A stretch of DNA of 64,000 nt, from positions 1 to 64,000 of the forward strand of contig JAHDBC010000005.1 of assembly GCA_020630595.1 (NCBI GenBank), in the 5' to 3' direction. This stretch comes from Planktomarina sp. (GTDB taxonomy: Bacteria > Pseudomonadota > Alphaproteobacteria > Rhodobacterales > Rhodobacteraceae). Shown here piece after piece: positions 55,515 through 64,000 of the stretch. The notes beneath the pieces were generated by a model, which was given only the letters and a program-made list of their open reading frames with translations, ran no database searches and was not told the DNA's origin. The position numbers and the translations under genes were made by a program. Each line of letters starts with the position of its first letter. The first letter of the stretch is position 1.

Positions 55515-57320
55515 ATGCAATCCCTTGGAACGTCTGATGGCGCGGAACAGCGCCAAGCCGAAACCCGCATCATCCTGCGCGTCCTTCCTTATGTGTGGCC
55601 CGAAGGTCAGACATGGGTGAAAGTGCGGCTGGTGTTGGCACTGTCGTGTTTGGTGATCGCCAAATTGATCGGTTTTGCCACCCCCTTGTTTTTTGGCAAT
55701 GCTGTGGATGCGTTGTCCGGGGAAAGCCCGGATGCGACCTGGCTGTTGGTTCTGGGTGCCGCCGGTTTGACCGCCGCCTATGGCACATCGCGCCTGTTGG
55801 AAGTTGGCTTTACCCAATTGCAAAGCGTGATTTTTGCCAAGGTCGCGCAACGGACGTTGCGCACCATCGGGTTGCAGACATTCCAACATATTCATGCGCT
55901 GTCGCTGCGCTATCACATCACGCGCAAAACAGGTGGGCTGTCGCGGGTGATGGAACGCGGGGTCAAGGGCGTGGCGTTTTTGCTGCGGTTCATGGTGTTT
56001 TCCATCGGTCCGCTGATGCTGCAACTGATCCTTGTTTGTGTGGCGATGGTGGCTTTTTTCGACTGGCGCTATCTTTTGGTCATTGTCGTCGCCATTGTTG
56101 GTTACGTCTGGTTCACGATGGTGATCACCGAATGGCGCGTGCGCATCCGCAAGGAAATGAATGATCAGGATCAGGATGCCAATCAAAAGGCCATCGATAG
56201 CCTGTTGAATTTTGAAACCGTCAAATATTTCGGCGCCGAACAACGCGAAGCGGCACGCTATGACGTGGCGATGGCCGGGTATGAAAAGGCGGCGCTGAAG
56301 ACCCAGTATTCGCTGGGGATCATCAATTTCGGGCAGGCCTTCATCATCAATGCGGCCTTGGTCATCGTGATGATGCTGTCTGTGTTCGAAATCCAAGCCG
56401 GGCGTGGCACGGTTGGGGATTTTGTTACCGTAAATGCCTATATGATGCAGATCGTGTCGCCCCTGAACTTTTTGGGCTTTGTGTATCGCGAAATACGCCA
56501 GTCGCTGGTGGATATGACCGAAATGTTCGGCCTTCTGGAACAGGAGGCAGAGGTGCAGGACAAGCCCGGCGCACCGGATTTGAATGTCACTGGCGGGGCG
56601 GTGACGCTGACGGATGTGCACTTTGCCTATGATCCGGAACGGGCGATCCTGAAAGGGGTGTCGCTGCAGATCCCACCGGGCCAGACGGTCGCCATTGTTG
56701 GGGCATCCGGGTCGGGGAAATCCACAATCGGGCGGCTGTTGTTTCGGTTTTACGATGTGTCCGGCGGATCGTTTACGATTGATGGGCAGGATATCAGGGA
56801 TGTCACACAGACCAGTCTGCACAATGCGATCGGGGTCGTGCCGCAAGACACGGTGCTGTTCAATGATACGATCCTGTACAACATTGCCTATGGCAGGGCT
56901 GATGCCACACGGGCAGAGGTTGAAGCGGCTGCAAAGGCTGCGCAGATCCACGATTTCGTCATGTCGCTGCCGGATGGGTACGACACCACTGTTGGCGAAC
57001 GGGGGCTGAAATTGTCGGGCGGGGAAAAACAGCGTGTGGGCATCGCGCGCACGCTGCTGAAAAATCCGCCCATCCTGTTGCTGGACGAAGCGACCAGTGC
57101 ACTGGACACCGAAACCGAACACGACATTCTGGAAAGTCTGATCGACATGGGGCAGGGGCGCACCGTGATCACCATCGCGCACCGGCTTTCAACCATTGTG
57201 CATGCGGACCGCATCGTCGTGCTTGAGGCGGGCGAGGTGGTCGAAGAAGGCACCCACGATGACCTGATCGCCAAAGATGGGCGATACGCGCACCTGTGGC
57301 AATTGCAGTTGTCGGAATAG
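55515..57320 (+). CDS. Atm1-type ABC transporter, ATP-binding/permease
   Basis: SLLNFETVKYFGAEQREAARYDVAMAGYEKA, VGASGSGKSTIGRLLFRFYD, LSGGEKQRVGIARTLLKNPPILLLDEATSALD. Confidence 0.95.
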   Translation: MQSLGTSDGAEQRQAETRIILRVLPYVWPEGQTWVKVRLVLALSCLVIAKLIGFATPLFFGNAVDALSGESPDATWLLVLGAAGLTAAYGTSRLLEVGFTQLQSVIFAKVAQRTLRTIGLQTFQHIHALSLRYHITRKTGGLSRVMERGVKGVAFLLRFMVFSIGPLMLQLILVCVAMVAFFDWRYLLVIVVAIVGYVWFTMVITEWRVRIRKEMNDQDQDANQKAIDSLLNFETVKYFGAEQREAARYDVAMAGYEKAALKTQYSLGIINFGQAFIINAALVIVMMLSVFEIQAGRGTVGDFVTVNAYMMQIVSPLNFLGFVYREIRQSLVDMTEMFGLLEQEAEVQDKPGAPDLNVTGGAVTLTDVHFAYDPERAILKGVSLQIPPGQTVAIVGASGSGKSTIGRLLFRFYDVSGGSFTIDGQDIRDVTQTSLHNAIGVVPQDTVLFNDTILYNIAYGRADATRAEVEAAAKAAQIHDFVMSLPDGYDTTVGERGLKLSGGEKQRVGIARTLLKNPPILLLDEATSALDTETEHDILESLIDMGQGRTVITIAHRLSTIVHADRIVVLEAGEVVEEGTHDDLIAKDGRYAHLWQLQLSE

Positions 57321-57362
57321 GATCCAAGGGGTGTCGGCGGCCCCATCTGGGGCCCGCCGCTT

Positions 57363-60300
57363 TTATTCCGCCGCGGGCAATTGGCGTGGGGGCAAAGGCG
57401 GCAGCATCAGCTGTTCTTCATCCCAGATCAATTCTTGCCCTTTGGCTTTCTTGGCTTCTTTGCGCAGTTTGAAATCCGCGCGGATGCGTTTGCCTTCGCC
57501 GGAACCGCTGGCGGCAACCATGCCCATGAATGCGCCATAGGCCCCGGACACCAGCCAGATGCGCAAGGCCAGCATCGCCGGCGTGAACACCAATGTCAGC
57601 GCGGTCGCAATGCCAAGGCCAAAGACAACCGCTGTGGCCAGCTGTTTCCACCAAAGGGACGTGGGGCTGTCGATGGAATAGCCACCGTTCACGAAATCAA
57701 GGCTAAGCCCGAACATCATGGGCGCAAGGCCCGCCATTGTTGTGATCGTGGTCAGCAACACGGGCCGAATGCGCGCTTCTGCTGTGCGCACGATGGCTTC
57801 GATCCGGGGCATATAGCGGCTGTATTCTTGATAGGTGTCGATCAGAACAATATTGTTGTTCACCACAATCCCCGCCAAAGCCACGATCCCCGTACCAGTC
57901 ATGATGATCGAAAACGCCTGATCCATGACCAGCATCCCAATCAAGACACCGGTGGTTGACAGAACCACCGCCAACAAAACAAGGATCGAATTGTAGATCG
58001 AATTGAATTGGGCCAGCAGAATGATGAACATCAGACCCAACGCACCTGCAAAGGCATTCATCAGAAACGCGCCTGATTCTGCCTGATCTTCCTGATCCCC
58101 GGTCCATTCCCATTCCAAACCGGACGGCAGAGGGTCGGTTTCCAACCAGTTTGTGAGCAATTCGATCCGTTCGTTGTCATTCGCCGCGGTCGCGAGATAT
58201 GACTGAGTGTCTTCATCCAAATCGTCCAGCTTTTGTTGGATGGTCCTAGGCGTTTCTCCTTTGATCAATTCAACGGCATTGAAGTATCTGGTGGTGCCTT
58301 CTGTGAAGAGGCTGAAGGGGAATGTCGCCTTATCGAATGTGGTAAAGTCTGCTTCGATTTCGGACGGGTCTTCAAAATCCGCCGCGTCGACCTCTAGAAC
58401 CAATCCGAGGTGTTCCCGGGTTGGATCATCCTGCCCTTCAACTTCTGTCAAGATATTAAAAGAAAGCACATCTTCTGCGAACTCCGTTGCCGCCTTGACG
58501 TCGAAATACCGGTCCTGATCAACACGGGTGATCATGCCCAGTTTGGCAACCGGTTCCCGCGTCACAAAGTTGGACAATGGCACCAGCCCACCGGGGGTGC
58601 GTACTTTCAATGTATCCAAGGTCGATAACACACGGTCCTGTTCGGGAAGCCGCACGCGAATGTCCACTTCTTCGTCGCTGGATGGCACGCGCATGGTGTC
58701 CAGAAAAATGCCCCGGGTCACCAATTGCACCATTGCGCCAACGGTGGCGACGTCCGCGCCATACCGGCCTGCCTTTTCCACATCGACATTGATTTGCCAG
58801 TCAATCCCCGGAAGGGGCAGATTGTCTTCGATATCTTTCAGACCGGGGGTGGCTTCGAACTGTGCGCGCGCCAATTCTGTCGCGGCCAGCAGGTCTTCCC
58901 AATTCTGCCCACGAATGCGCAGGTGGACCGGCTTGGCCGACGCCGGACCCTGCGCAAGGTTCAGAATTTCAGTCTTGATGCCCGGGATGGTGCTAAGCCG
59001 CGCCTGCAACTGCTGGATCACCAGATCCCCGTCAAAGGCCGGATCCTGTGTTGTGGATGTCCACGGAATGAAGCCCCAAACCCGTGATTGCGTTTCGGTT
59101 GAGGGGCGGTCTTCCCATGGGATCAATTCGATCTGTGCCTGACCAATGGTATCCAAGGGTGACCCGGCACCGCCTGTGTTGGCGTTCAGCCCCCCTTCAC
59201 CGGCAAAGGCAAAGGTCGAATCGACACCAGGATGGGACAACAGGACCGCTTCGGCCTGCCGCAGAAGATCATCTTTTTCTTCCAGTGACAGGTTGCCCCG
59301 TGCCCGAACATAGACAATGGCCTGTTCGGGTTCGGATTCCACAAAGAATTCGACACCGTTGTTGTTTTCGCCAAAATAGGAAAACACCGACATCACAAAG
59401 ACGATGACGCCAACCAACGTCAAGACGGGCATGACGGGATTGCCCACGATGAACTTTACAAAATGACCAAAGGGCGTGCGCTGGTGGCCGCTGTCAACGC
59501 GTTTGCGCCGCCAGCGCAGTTCCGCGGCTGTCATCGTGATCGACGTCAGCAAGGCGCCAATCAAGAACGCAAATGTTCCCTGCAAGATTTGCCAAAAACC
59601 CGCACCGTCGGTAGACGCCAGAAGCGTGCTGATCCCAAACAGCATCAGCGCCATCGCAGGCAAAACAAGAACGGCGCGCACAATCCATGGCAACCAGCGC
59701 AGGCTGTTTCCCAGCCCTGTCAGGATGTTTGACACACCACCCGTGACGCCGCCCATGACCGGCAGATACACCAACGCCACCAACAAAGAGGCAGACAAAA
59801 CAAAGATCAGCGTTACAGGCAGCATTCCCATGAACTGACCCGGCACACCCGGCCAGAACAGCATGGGCAGAAACGCACAAAGCGTCGTTGCCGTTGACGA
59901 TACGATGGGCCAGAACATGCGTTTGGCAGCATCGGTATAGGCCTCCATCGGGTCGGCACCTTCCTGCATGCGCTTGTCGGCATATTCGACCACCACGATG
60001 GCACCATCGACCAACATACCAACGGCCAGGATCAGGCCGAACATCACGATGTTTGAAATCGTGATTCCCATTACGGCAAGAAACGCAAAGCACAACAAGA
60101 ACGATGTCGGGATTGCAAAGCCAACCAACAGGGCAGGGCGCGTGCCCAACGCGGCCAGAACAACGATCATCACCAAGGCAATCGCGGTCAGGACGGACCC
60201 TTCCAGCTGTGACACCATGGATCCCACGACACGGGATTGATCGTTGGACGCTTTCACATCGACAGCAGTATCCAACGCTTCGGGCCACAGGGCGATTTCC

Positions 60301-61214
60301 TTTTCGACCTCTTCGCGCACCAGCGATGCGGTGTCGATCAGGTTGAACCCCTTGCGTTTGACGACCTGCAACGCCACGGTCGTTTCGCCATTGAACCGCG
60401 CGGTTCCGGCGCGGTCTTCAAACGTCAGGCGAATGTCGGCAATATCGCCCAGCGTGACCACGCGGTCGCCGTTGGTTTTGACGGGCAGATTGTATACATC
60501 GACCGTTTCTTCAAACGACGACGGGATTTTCACGGTGTAGTTTGATGTTGGTGTATCAACGGAACCGGCTGGAATAAGCTGGTTGTTGTTGACCACCACG
60601 TTGATCAGTTCGCCAGCCGTCACGTTATAGGCTTCAAGTTTCAACGGATCGATTGTGACTTCGACCATTTCATCGCGGTGCCCGGCCAAGCTGGCCGACA
60701 GCACGGGTTCCAATCCTTCCAGTCGGTCCTGAAGATTGTTGGAAATCTGCAGCAACGTGCGTTCCGGCACCTGACCGGACAGCGAAACGATCAGGATCGG
60801 AAATTCCGAAAAATTGAATTCTTCGATGGAATACGTGTCTGCGCCAGCGGGAAAATTCGCCTCTGCCTTGTTCATCCGGTCACGGACATCGGCAATGATC
60901 TGCGTCTTGTCCCAGCCGAATTCGAATTCCAGAACCATATTGGCATAACCATCGACCGCCGTGCCGGTCATCTTTTTCAGGCCATCCAGATCACCCAGTT
61001 CTGTTTCCATGGGTTTGATCAACAGCTTTTCACTGTCTTCCGCAGAAATCCCCTGAAACGGGAGGGAGATGATCAGCGCCGGAATCTCAATATCCGGCTC
61101 GCCTTCCTTGGGGAGGGTCCAATAGGAAAAGCCACCTGCGATCAAAGACAGCAGGATGAATGCCAACACCATGCGCGCACGGGACGCCGCCCAATCAACG
61201 ATACCGGTCATCAA
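57363..61214 (-). CDS. efflux RND transporter permease subunit
   Basis: 1283 aa, 12-TM RND: PKEGEPDIEIPALIISLPFQGISAEDSEKLLIKPMETEL, GLILAVGMLVDGAIVVVEYADKRM, ALAGIVVNNNIVLIDTYQEYS. Confidence 0.96.
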   Translation of the reverse strand: MMTGIVDWAASRARMVLAFILLSLIAGGFSYWTLPKEGEPDIEIPALIISLPFQGISAEDSEKLLIKPMETELGDLDGLKKMTGTAVDGYANMVLEFEFGWDKTQIIADVRDRMNKAEANFPAGADTYSIEEFNFSEFPILIVSLSGQVPERTLLQISNNLQDRLEGLEPVLSASLAGHRDEMVEVTIDPLKLEAYNVTAGELINVVVNNNQLIPAGSVDTPTSNYTVKIPSSFEETVDVYNLPVKTNGDRVVTLGDIADIRLTFEDRAGTARFNGETTVALQVVKRKGFNLIDTASLVREEVEKEIALWPEALDTAVDVKASNDQSRVVGSMVSQLEGSVLTAIALVMIVVLAALGTRPALLVGFAIPTSFLLCFAFLAVMGITISNIVMFGLILAVGMLVDGAIVVVEYADKRMQEGADPMEAYTDAAKRMFWPIVSSTATTLCAFLPMLFWPGVPGQFMGMLPVTLIFVLSASLLVALVYLPVMGGVTGGVSNILTGLGNSLRWLPWIVRAVLVLPAMALMLFGISTLLASTDGAGFWQILQGTFAFLIGALLTSITMTAAELRWRRKRVDSGHQRTPFGHFVKFIVGNPVMPVLTLVGVIVFVMSVFSYFGENNNGVEFFVESEPEQAIVYVRARGNLSLEEKDDLLRQAEAVLLSHPGVDSTFAFAGEGGLNANTGGAGSPLDTIGQAQIELIPWEDRPSTETQSRVWGFIPWTSTTQDPAFDGDLVIQQLQARLSTIPGIKTEILNLAQGPASAKPVHLRIRGQNWEDLLAATELARAQFEATPGLKDIEDNLPLPGIDWQINVDVEKAGRYGADVATVGAMVQLVTRGIFLDTMRVPSSDEEVDIRVRLPEQDRVLSTLDTLKVRTPGGLVPLSNFVTREPVAKLGMITRVDQDRYFDVKAATEFAEDVLSFNILTEVEGQDDPTREHLGLVLEVDAADFEDPSEIEADFTTFDKATFPFSLFTEGTTRYFNAVELIKGETPRTIQQKLDDLDEDTQSYLATAANDNERIELLTNWLETDPLPSGLEWEWTGDQEDQAESGAFLMNAFAGALGLMFIILLAQFNSIYNSILVLLAVVLSTTGVLIGMLVMDQAFSIIMTGTGIVALAGIVVNNNIVLIDTYQEYSRYMPRIEAIVRTAEARIRPVLLTTITTMAGLAPMMFGLSLDFVNGGYSIDSPTSLWWKQLATAVVFGLGIATALTLVFTPAMLALRIWLVSGAYGAFMGMVAASGSGEGKRIRADFKLRKEAKKAKGQELIWDEEQLMLPPLPPRQLPAAE

Positions 61215-62483
61215 TCAGTCCTTTCGGTAAGTGACATGCACGGGCACGCCATCGGTGACGTATTCCTGGCCCACAACAATAACATCCACCGGATCCGGCA
61301 GGCCGGACACCCAAACGCCTTCGATTGTATCGCGCAGCAGCGTGACGGGCCTGAATGCGGCATTTGTATTTTCATCAACGATCCGCACACCCATGGTGCC
61401 CTGATCATCAAGTGTCAGCGCAGACCCGGGCAGAAGATGCGCCCGTGTGCCTTCGGCCTGAATGATCATGTCAACGGTCTGACCGTCGCGAATGGTCAGA
61501 TCAGCGTTCGGCACTTCGACTTCCACCCGGAACGTGCGCGTTGTTTGATCGGCGGACCGGGATACAAACGCAACTTCGCCCGTGACTTCGCGTCCGTTGA
61601 CCAACCGCGCCCCGGCAGCCGCGCCCAACTTTACGCGGTCCACGTCCACTTCGGGCACAAACCCAACAAGTTTGATGGGATCAAGCTGGATGACCGTCGC
61701 GCACAACCCACCGGGCTGCAAAAGGCTGCCCAATTCGGCGGTGTCTGTTTCAAGTATGCCATCAAATGACGCTTTGATTGTCAGCTTGCCGATTTCGCGT
61801 TCTGCCGCAGCTACGGCGGCGGCGGCGCTTTCAATCCCGGCGCGTGATGATTCCAGCCCGGATTGGGCCGCTTCGACGCCCGCCCGTGCCGCCTGCGTTG
61901 CAGCCGTGGCCGATGCGACGCGGGTGTCAGATGCAAATCCATCTTGGGACAGGCGTTCGGCAGCACGGTCGTTGATCAATGCCTCTTGCAGGCGGGCTTC
62001 TGCTTCGATCACCCGGGCCTGCGCTTCGGGCACGCGTGCGCGCGCTTCTGCCAATCGGGCCTGCGCTTCGGCAAGGCTTGCTTCGCGGGTGCCGGGGTCC
62101 AATGTGCACATTTCCTGGCCCGTCGTTACGAATGCACCGCGTCGCAACGGTTGCGAAATCACCGTTCCGCTTGTTTCGGACAAAAGATTGACCTGACGGG
62201 CCGCTTCGGTTTCGCCGCGCACGATCACGGCGCTGTCGATGCCGCGTGCCGTCGATGTGTAAGCCACAATTGAAATGCGATTTTCGGGATTGGGGTTCGA
62301 TGCGTCGTCATCGTCTGCTGTTTCAGCCGCGTCAGTTGACGGTGTTTGTTCAGCCGTATCCGATGTTTCTTCGGAATTTCCCATGATCCCCGCCATCGTT
62401 TCGCCGATGAAATCGCGTTGGAAGACCAGAAGGAAAATGATCGCTGAAACAAATATTGCGGTCAGGATGGGTACGATGCGCAT
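61215..62483 (-). CDS. efflux RND transporter periplasmic adaptor subunit
   Basis: VRGETEAARQVNLLSETSGTVISQPLRRGAFVTTGQEMCTLD, long coiled coil, IKASFDGILETDTAELGSLLQPG. Confidence 0.95.
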   Translation of the reverse strand: MRIVPILTAIFVSAIIFLLVFQRDFIGETMAGIMGNSEETSDTAEQTPSTDAAETADDDDASNPNPENRISIVAYTSTARGIDSAVIVRGETEAARQVNLLSETSGTVISQPLRRGAFVTTGQEMCTLDPGTREASLAEAQARLAEARARVPEAQARVIEAEARLQEALINDRAAERLSQDGFASDTRVASATAATQAARAGVEAAQSGLESSRAGIESAAAAVAAAEREIGKLTIKASFDGILETDTAELGSLLQPGGLCATVIQLDPIKLVGFVPEVDVDRVKLGAAAGARLVNGREVTGEVAFVSRSADQTTRTFRVEVEVPNADLTIRDGQTVDMIIQAEGTRAHLLPGSALTLDDQGTMGVRIVDENTNAAFRPVTLLRDTIEGVWVSGLPDPVDVIVVGQEYVTDGVPVHVTYRKD

Positions 62484-62709
62484 GGGAACGGCCTGTGTCG
62501 TCAGTATTTTTCCGGGTCTGAAATGCCCGTGCACTCTGCATATGGTGTATTTGGGGGGAATGTCAGCACCCGACAGGCAATAAAGATACGCATGCGTTGC
62601 AAAATGTTTTCATCAGGTGGCGCACATCGGTGGCGGATTTGCGCAGCGCCCCCTTGCCCCGCAGCCGGGGTCAGGACTATACCGTCGCGACCGACCGGGT
62701 GAGGGACCA

Positions 62710-63342
62710 ATGGCCAATACTGACAGCTTTATCGATGAAGTGAACGAAGAGGTCCGGCAGGATCGATTGTATGGCTATGCGCGCAAGTACGGTTGGATTG
62801 TCGCGCTTGTGATCATCGCGATTGTTGCTGGCACTGCGTTTTTCGAATTTCGGTCCGCGTCTGCGGAACGTGACGCCCAAAACCGCGGGGACGCCATCCT
62901 GAATGCGCTGCAGGCAGATGACGCGGACGCTGCGATCGCCGCCTTGGTTGAAGAAGATCAGTCTGTTGTGGTCAAACTTTTGTCTGCCACGCCAGATGCG
63001 CTGCGCGCAGTCGCCAATGATTCTGATCAGCCGGTCTATATCCGCGATCTTGCGCAGTTGCGTCTGGCCATGACCCCGGATGCCTTGCCAGCCGAAGACC
63101 GCGTTGCAGTGCTGGAAGATTTGTCTGCGCCCGGGCAGTTGTATCGCACGGCGGCCCTTGATGTGCTGGTCTTGTTGGAACTGGAAACAGGGCAGCGCGA
63201 AACCGCCGTGGCGCGGATGACTGCGGCCTTGGAAGACGCCAGTGCAAACCCGGAACAAAACCGCCGATTTGTGGAATTGTTGGTGGCCTTGGGCGAAACA
63301 CCCGAGTTGGCAAATGCGTCCTCACCTGATACCCAGAATTAA
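62710..63342 (+). CDS. tetratricopeptide repeat protein (YfgM/BamB-associated type)
   Basis: NTDSFIDEVNEEVRQDRLYGYARKYGWIVALVIIAIVAGTAFFEFRSASAERDAQ; located directly 5' of a BamB-like gene. Confidence 0.88.
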   Translation: MANTDSFIDEVNEEVRQDRLYGYARKYGWIVALVIIAIVAGTAFFEFRSASAERDAQNRGDAILNALQADDADAAIAALVEEDQSVVVKLLSATPDALRAVANDSDQPVYIRDLAQLRLAMTPDALPAEDRVAVLEDLSAPGQLYRTAALDVLVLLELETGQRETAVARMTAALEDASANPEQNRRFVELLVALGETPELANASSPDTQN

Positions 63343-63364
63343 CGGGAAGAAGGGGGGCGACGGC

Positions 63365-64000
63365 ATGCGTCATGCAGTGGCATCATGTATTGCGGCGCTG
63401 GCCTTGATGGGGTGCGAGCCAGCAGAAGAAATTCTTGCAGGGGAACGTCTTGACCTTGATGGAACCCCCACCGCTGAAGCGGCGGCAGATGTGGGTGGCG
63501 CATCGCTAAACCTTGCTGGGGCCGTTGCAAACGCGGCGTGGACCCATCCAAACCAGAACCCCCAGCAGAACCCCCAACACGTGGAATTGGCGGCCGCACC
63601 CGTGCTGGCGTGGTCAGCGGCAGTCACCGCATCGGAAGGGCGCAGGCACAATCTGGTTGCAGCCCCGATCATTGCCGATGGACGTATCTTTGTGTTGGGC
63701 AGCCGTTCCGAAGTGGTTGCGCTGAACACTGCGGGCCAACAGCTGTGGTCGCGGGATCTGACCCCGTTTGGTGACAATCCCGACGATGGGTCGGGCGGGG
63801 GGCTGTCTTTTGGGGCCGATCTGGTGTTTGCGTCCACCGGTTTTGGCGAATTGGTCGCATTGGACCCCGACACGGGCGCGATTGCCTGGCAGCAGGATCT
63901 GGAAGCAGCGGGCATCAGCCCGGCAACCGTTTCCCAAGGGTTGGTCTATGTGACAACGCGCAAAGGGGATGCCTTTGCGCTGTCCCCGGAAACGGGGCGG
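63365..64000 (+). CDS. bamB: outer membrane assembly factor BamB-like PQQ beta-propeller lipoprotein (truncated by window end)
   Basis: Lipobox ALMGCEPAEE; PQQ repeats (VVALNTAGQQLWSRDL, LVALDPDTGAIAWQQDL). Confidence 0.88.
   Translation, partial: MRHAVASCIAALALMGCEPAEEILAGERLDLDGTPTAEAAADVGGASLNLAGAVANAAWTHPNQNPQQNPQHVELAAAPVLAWSAAVTASEGRRHNLVAAPIIADGRIFVLGSRSEVVALNTAGQQLWSRDLTPFGDNPDDGSGGGLSFGADLVFASTGFGELVALDPDTGAIAWQQDLEAAGISPATVSQGLVYVTTRKGDAFALSPETGR

Noticed and set aside
55461-57182. 573-aa minus-strand ORF antisense to the Atm1-type ABC transporter
   Set aside because: The plus strand has full ABC transporter motifs; the antisense frame is a codon-bias shadow with His/Arg/Gln-rich low-information sequence.
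60678-61769. 363-aa plus-strand ORF antisense to RND permease and adaptor
   Set aside because: Shadow ORF opposite highly conserved RND proteins.
1-64000. CRISPR arrays, tRNA/rRNA genes, transposases
   Set aside because: No spaced direct repeats, tRNA-like CCA-ended cloverleaf regions or transposase motifs seen by eye; a tRNAscan/CRISPR finder run would be needed to be certain.

Overview
This 64 kb window looks like an alphaproteobacterial chromosome, probably Rhodobacteraceae/Roseobacter group; the taxon is inferred from gene content (DUF1289-RuvX-CcmI, soxBDAG, TRAP systems, a DddQ-like cupin) and was not tested. It is almost fully coding. I see no rRNA, tRNA, CRISPR array, transposase or prophage. 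Main blocks: (1) ~0.4-16.8 kb, a quaternary-amine/betaine/DMSP-type catabolic island: BCCT transporter, aldehyde dehydrogenase, sulfotransferase-like protein, arylmalonate decarboxylase/maleate isomerase-like protein, GFA protein, Rieske oxygenase, RpiR regulator, dimethylglycine-dehydrogenase-like FAD/GcvT protein, DddQ-like DMSP lyase, three enolase-superfamily enzymes, class III aminotransferase and glycerate kinase. (2) ~16.8-21.2 kb, MauG/CcpA-type cytochrome c peroxidase, Sel1 protein and an AmmeMemoRadiSam locus with fused AmrB-AmrA. (3) ~21.5-29.2 kb, TRAP transporter, flavin reductase, aldo/keto reductase, LLM flavin monooxygenase, GntR regulator and Gfo/Idh/MocA dehydrogenase. (4) ~29.9-42 kb, a probable envelope-glycan locus: acyltransferase 3, beta-helix nucleotidyltransferase-like protein, variant BcsA-like GT2, two DUF3131 proteins, degenerate ABC protein and HlyD-like adaptor. 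(5) ~42-46.6 kb, housekeeping genes (dusA, tauE, ruvX, ccmI). (6) 46.7-52.1 kb, soxBDAG sarcosine oxidase. (7) sodB, LOG protein, LysM protein, Atm1-type ABC transporter, RND efflux pair and BamB. The best candidates for under-described biology are the DddQ/triple-enolase/Rieske island, the glycan locus with a catalytically degenerate ABC protein and a GT2 lacking canonical QxxRW, and several perfect inverted repeats that look like operators or processing elements.
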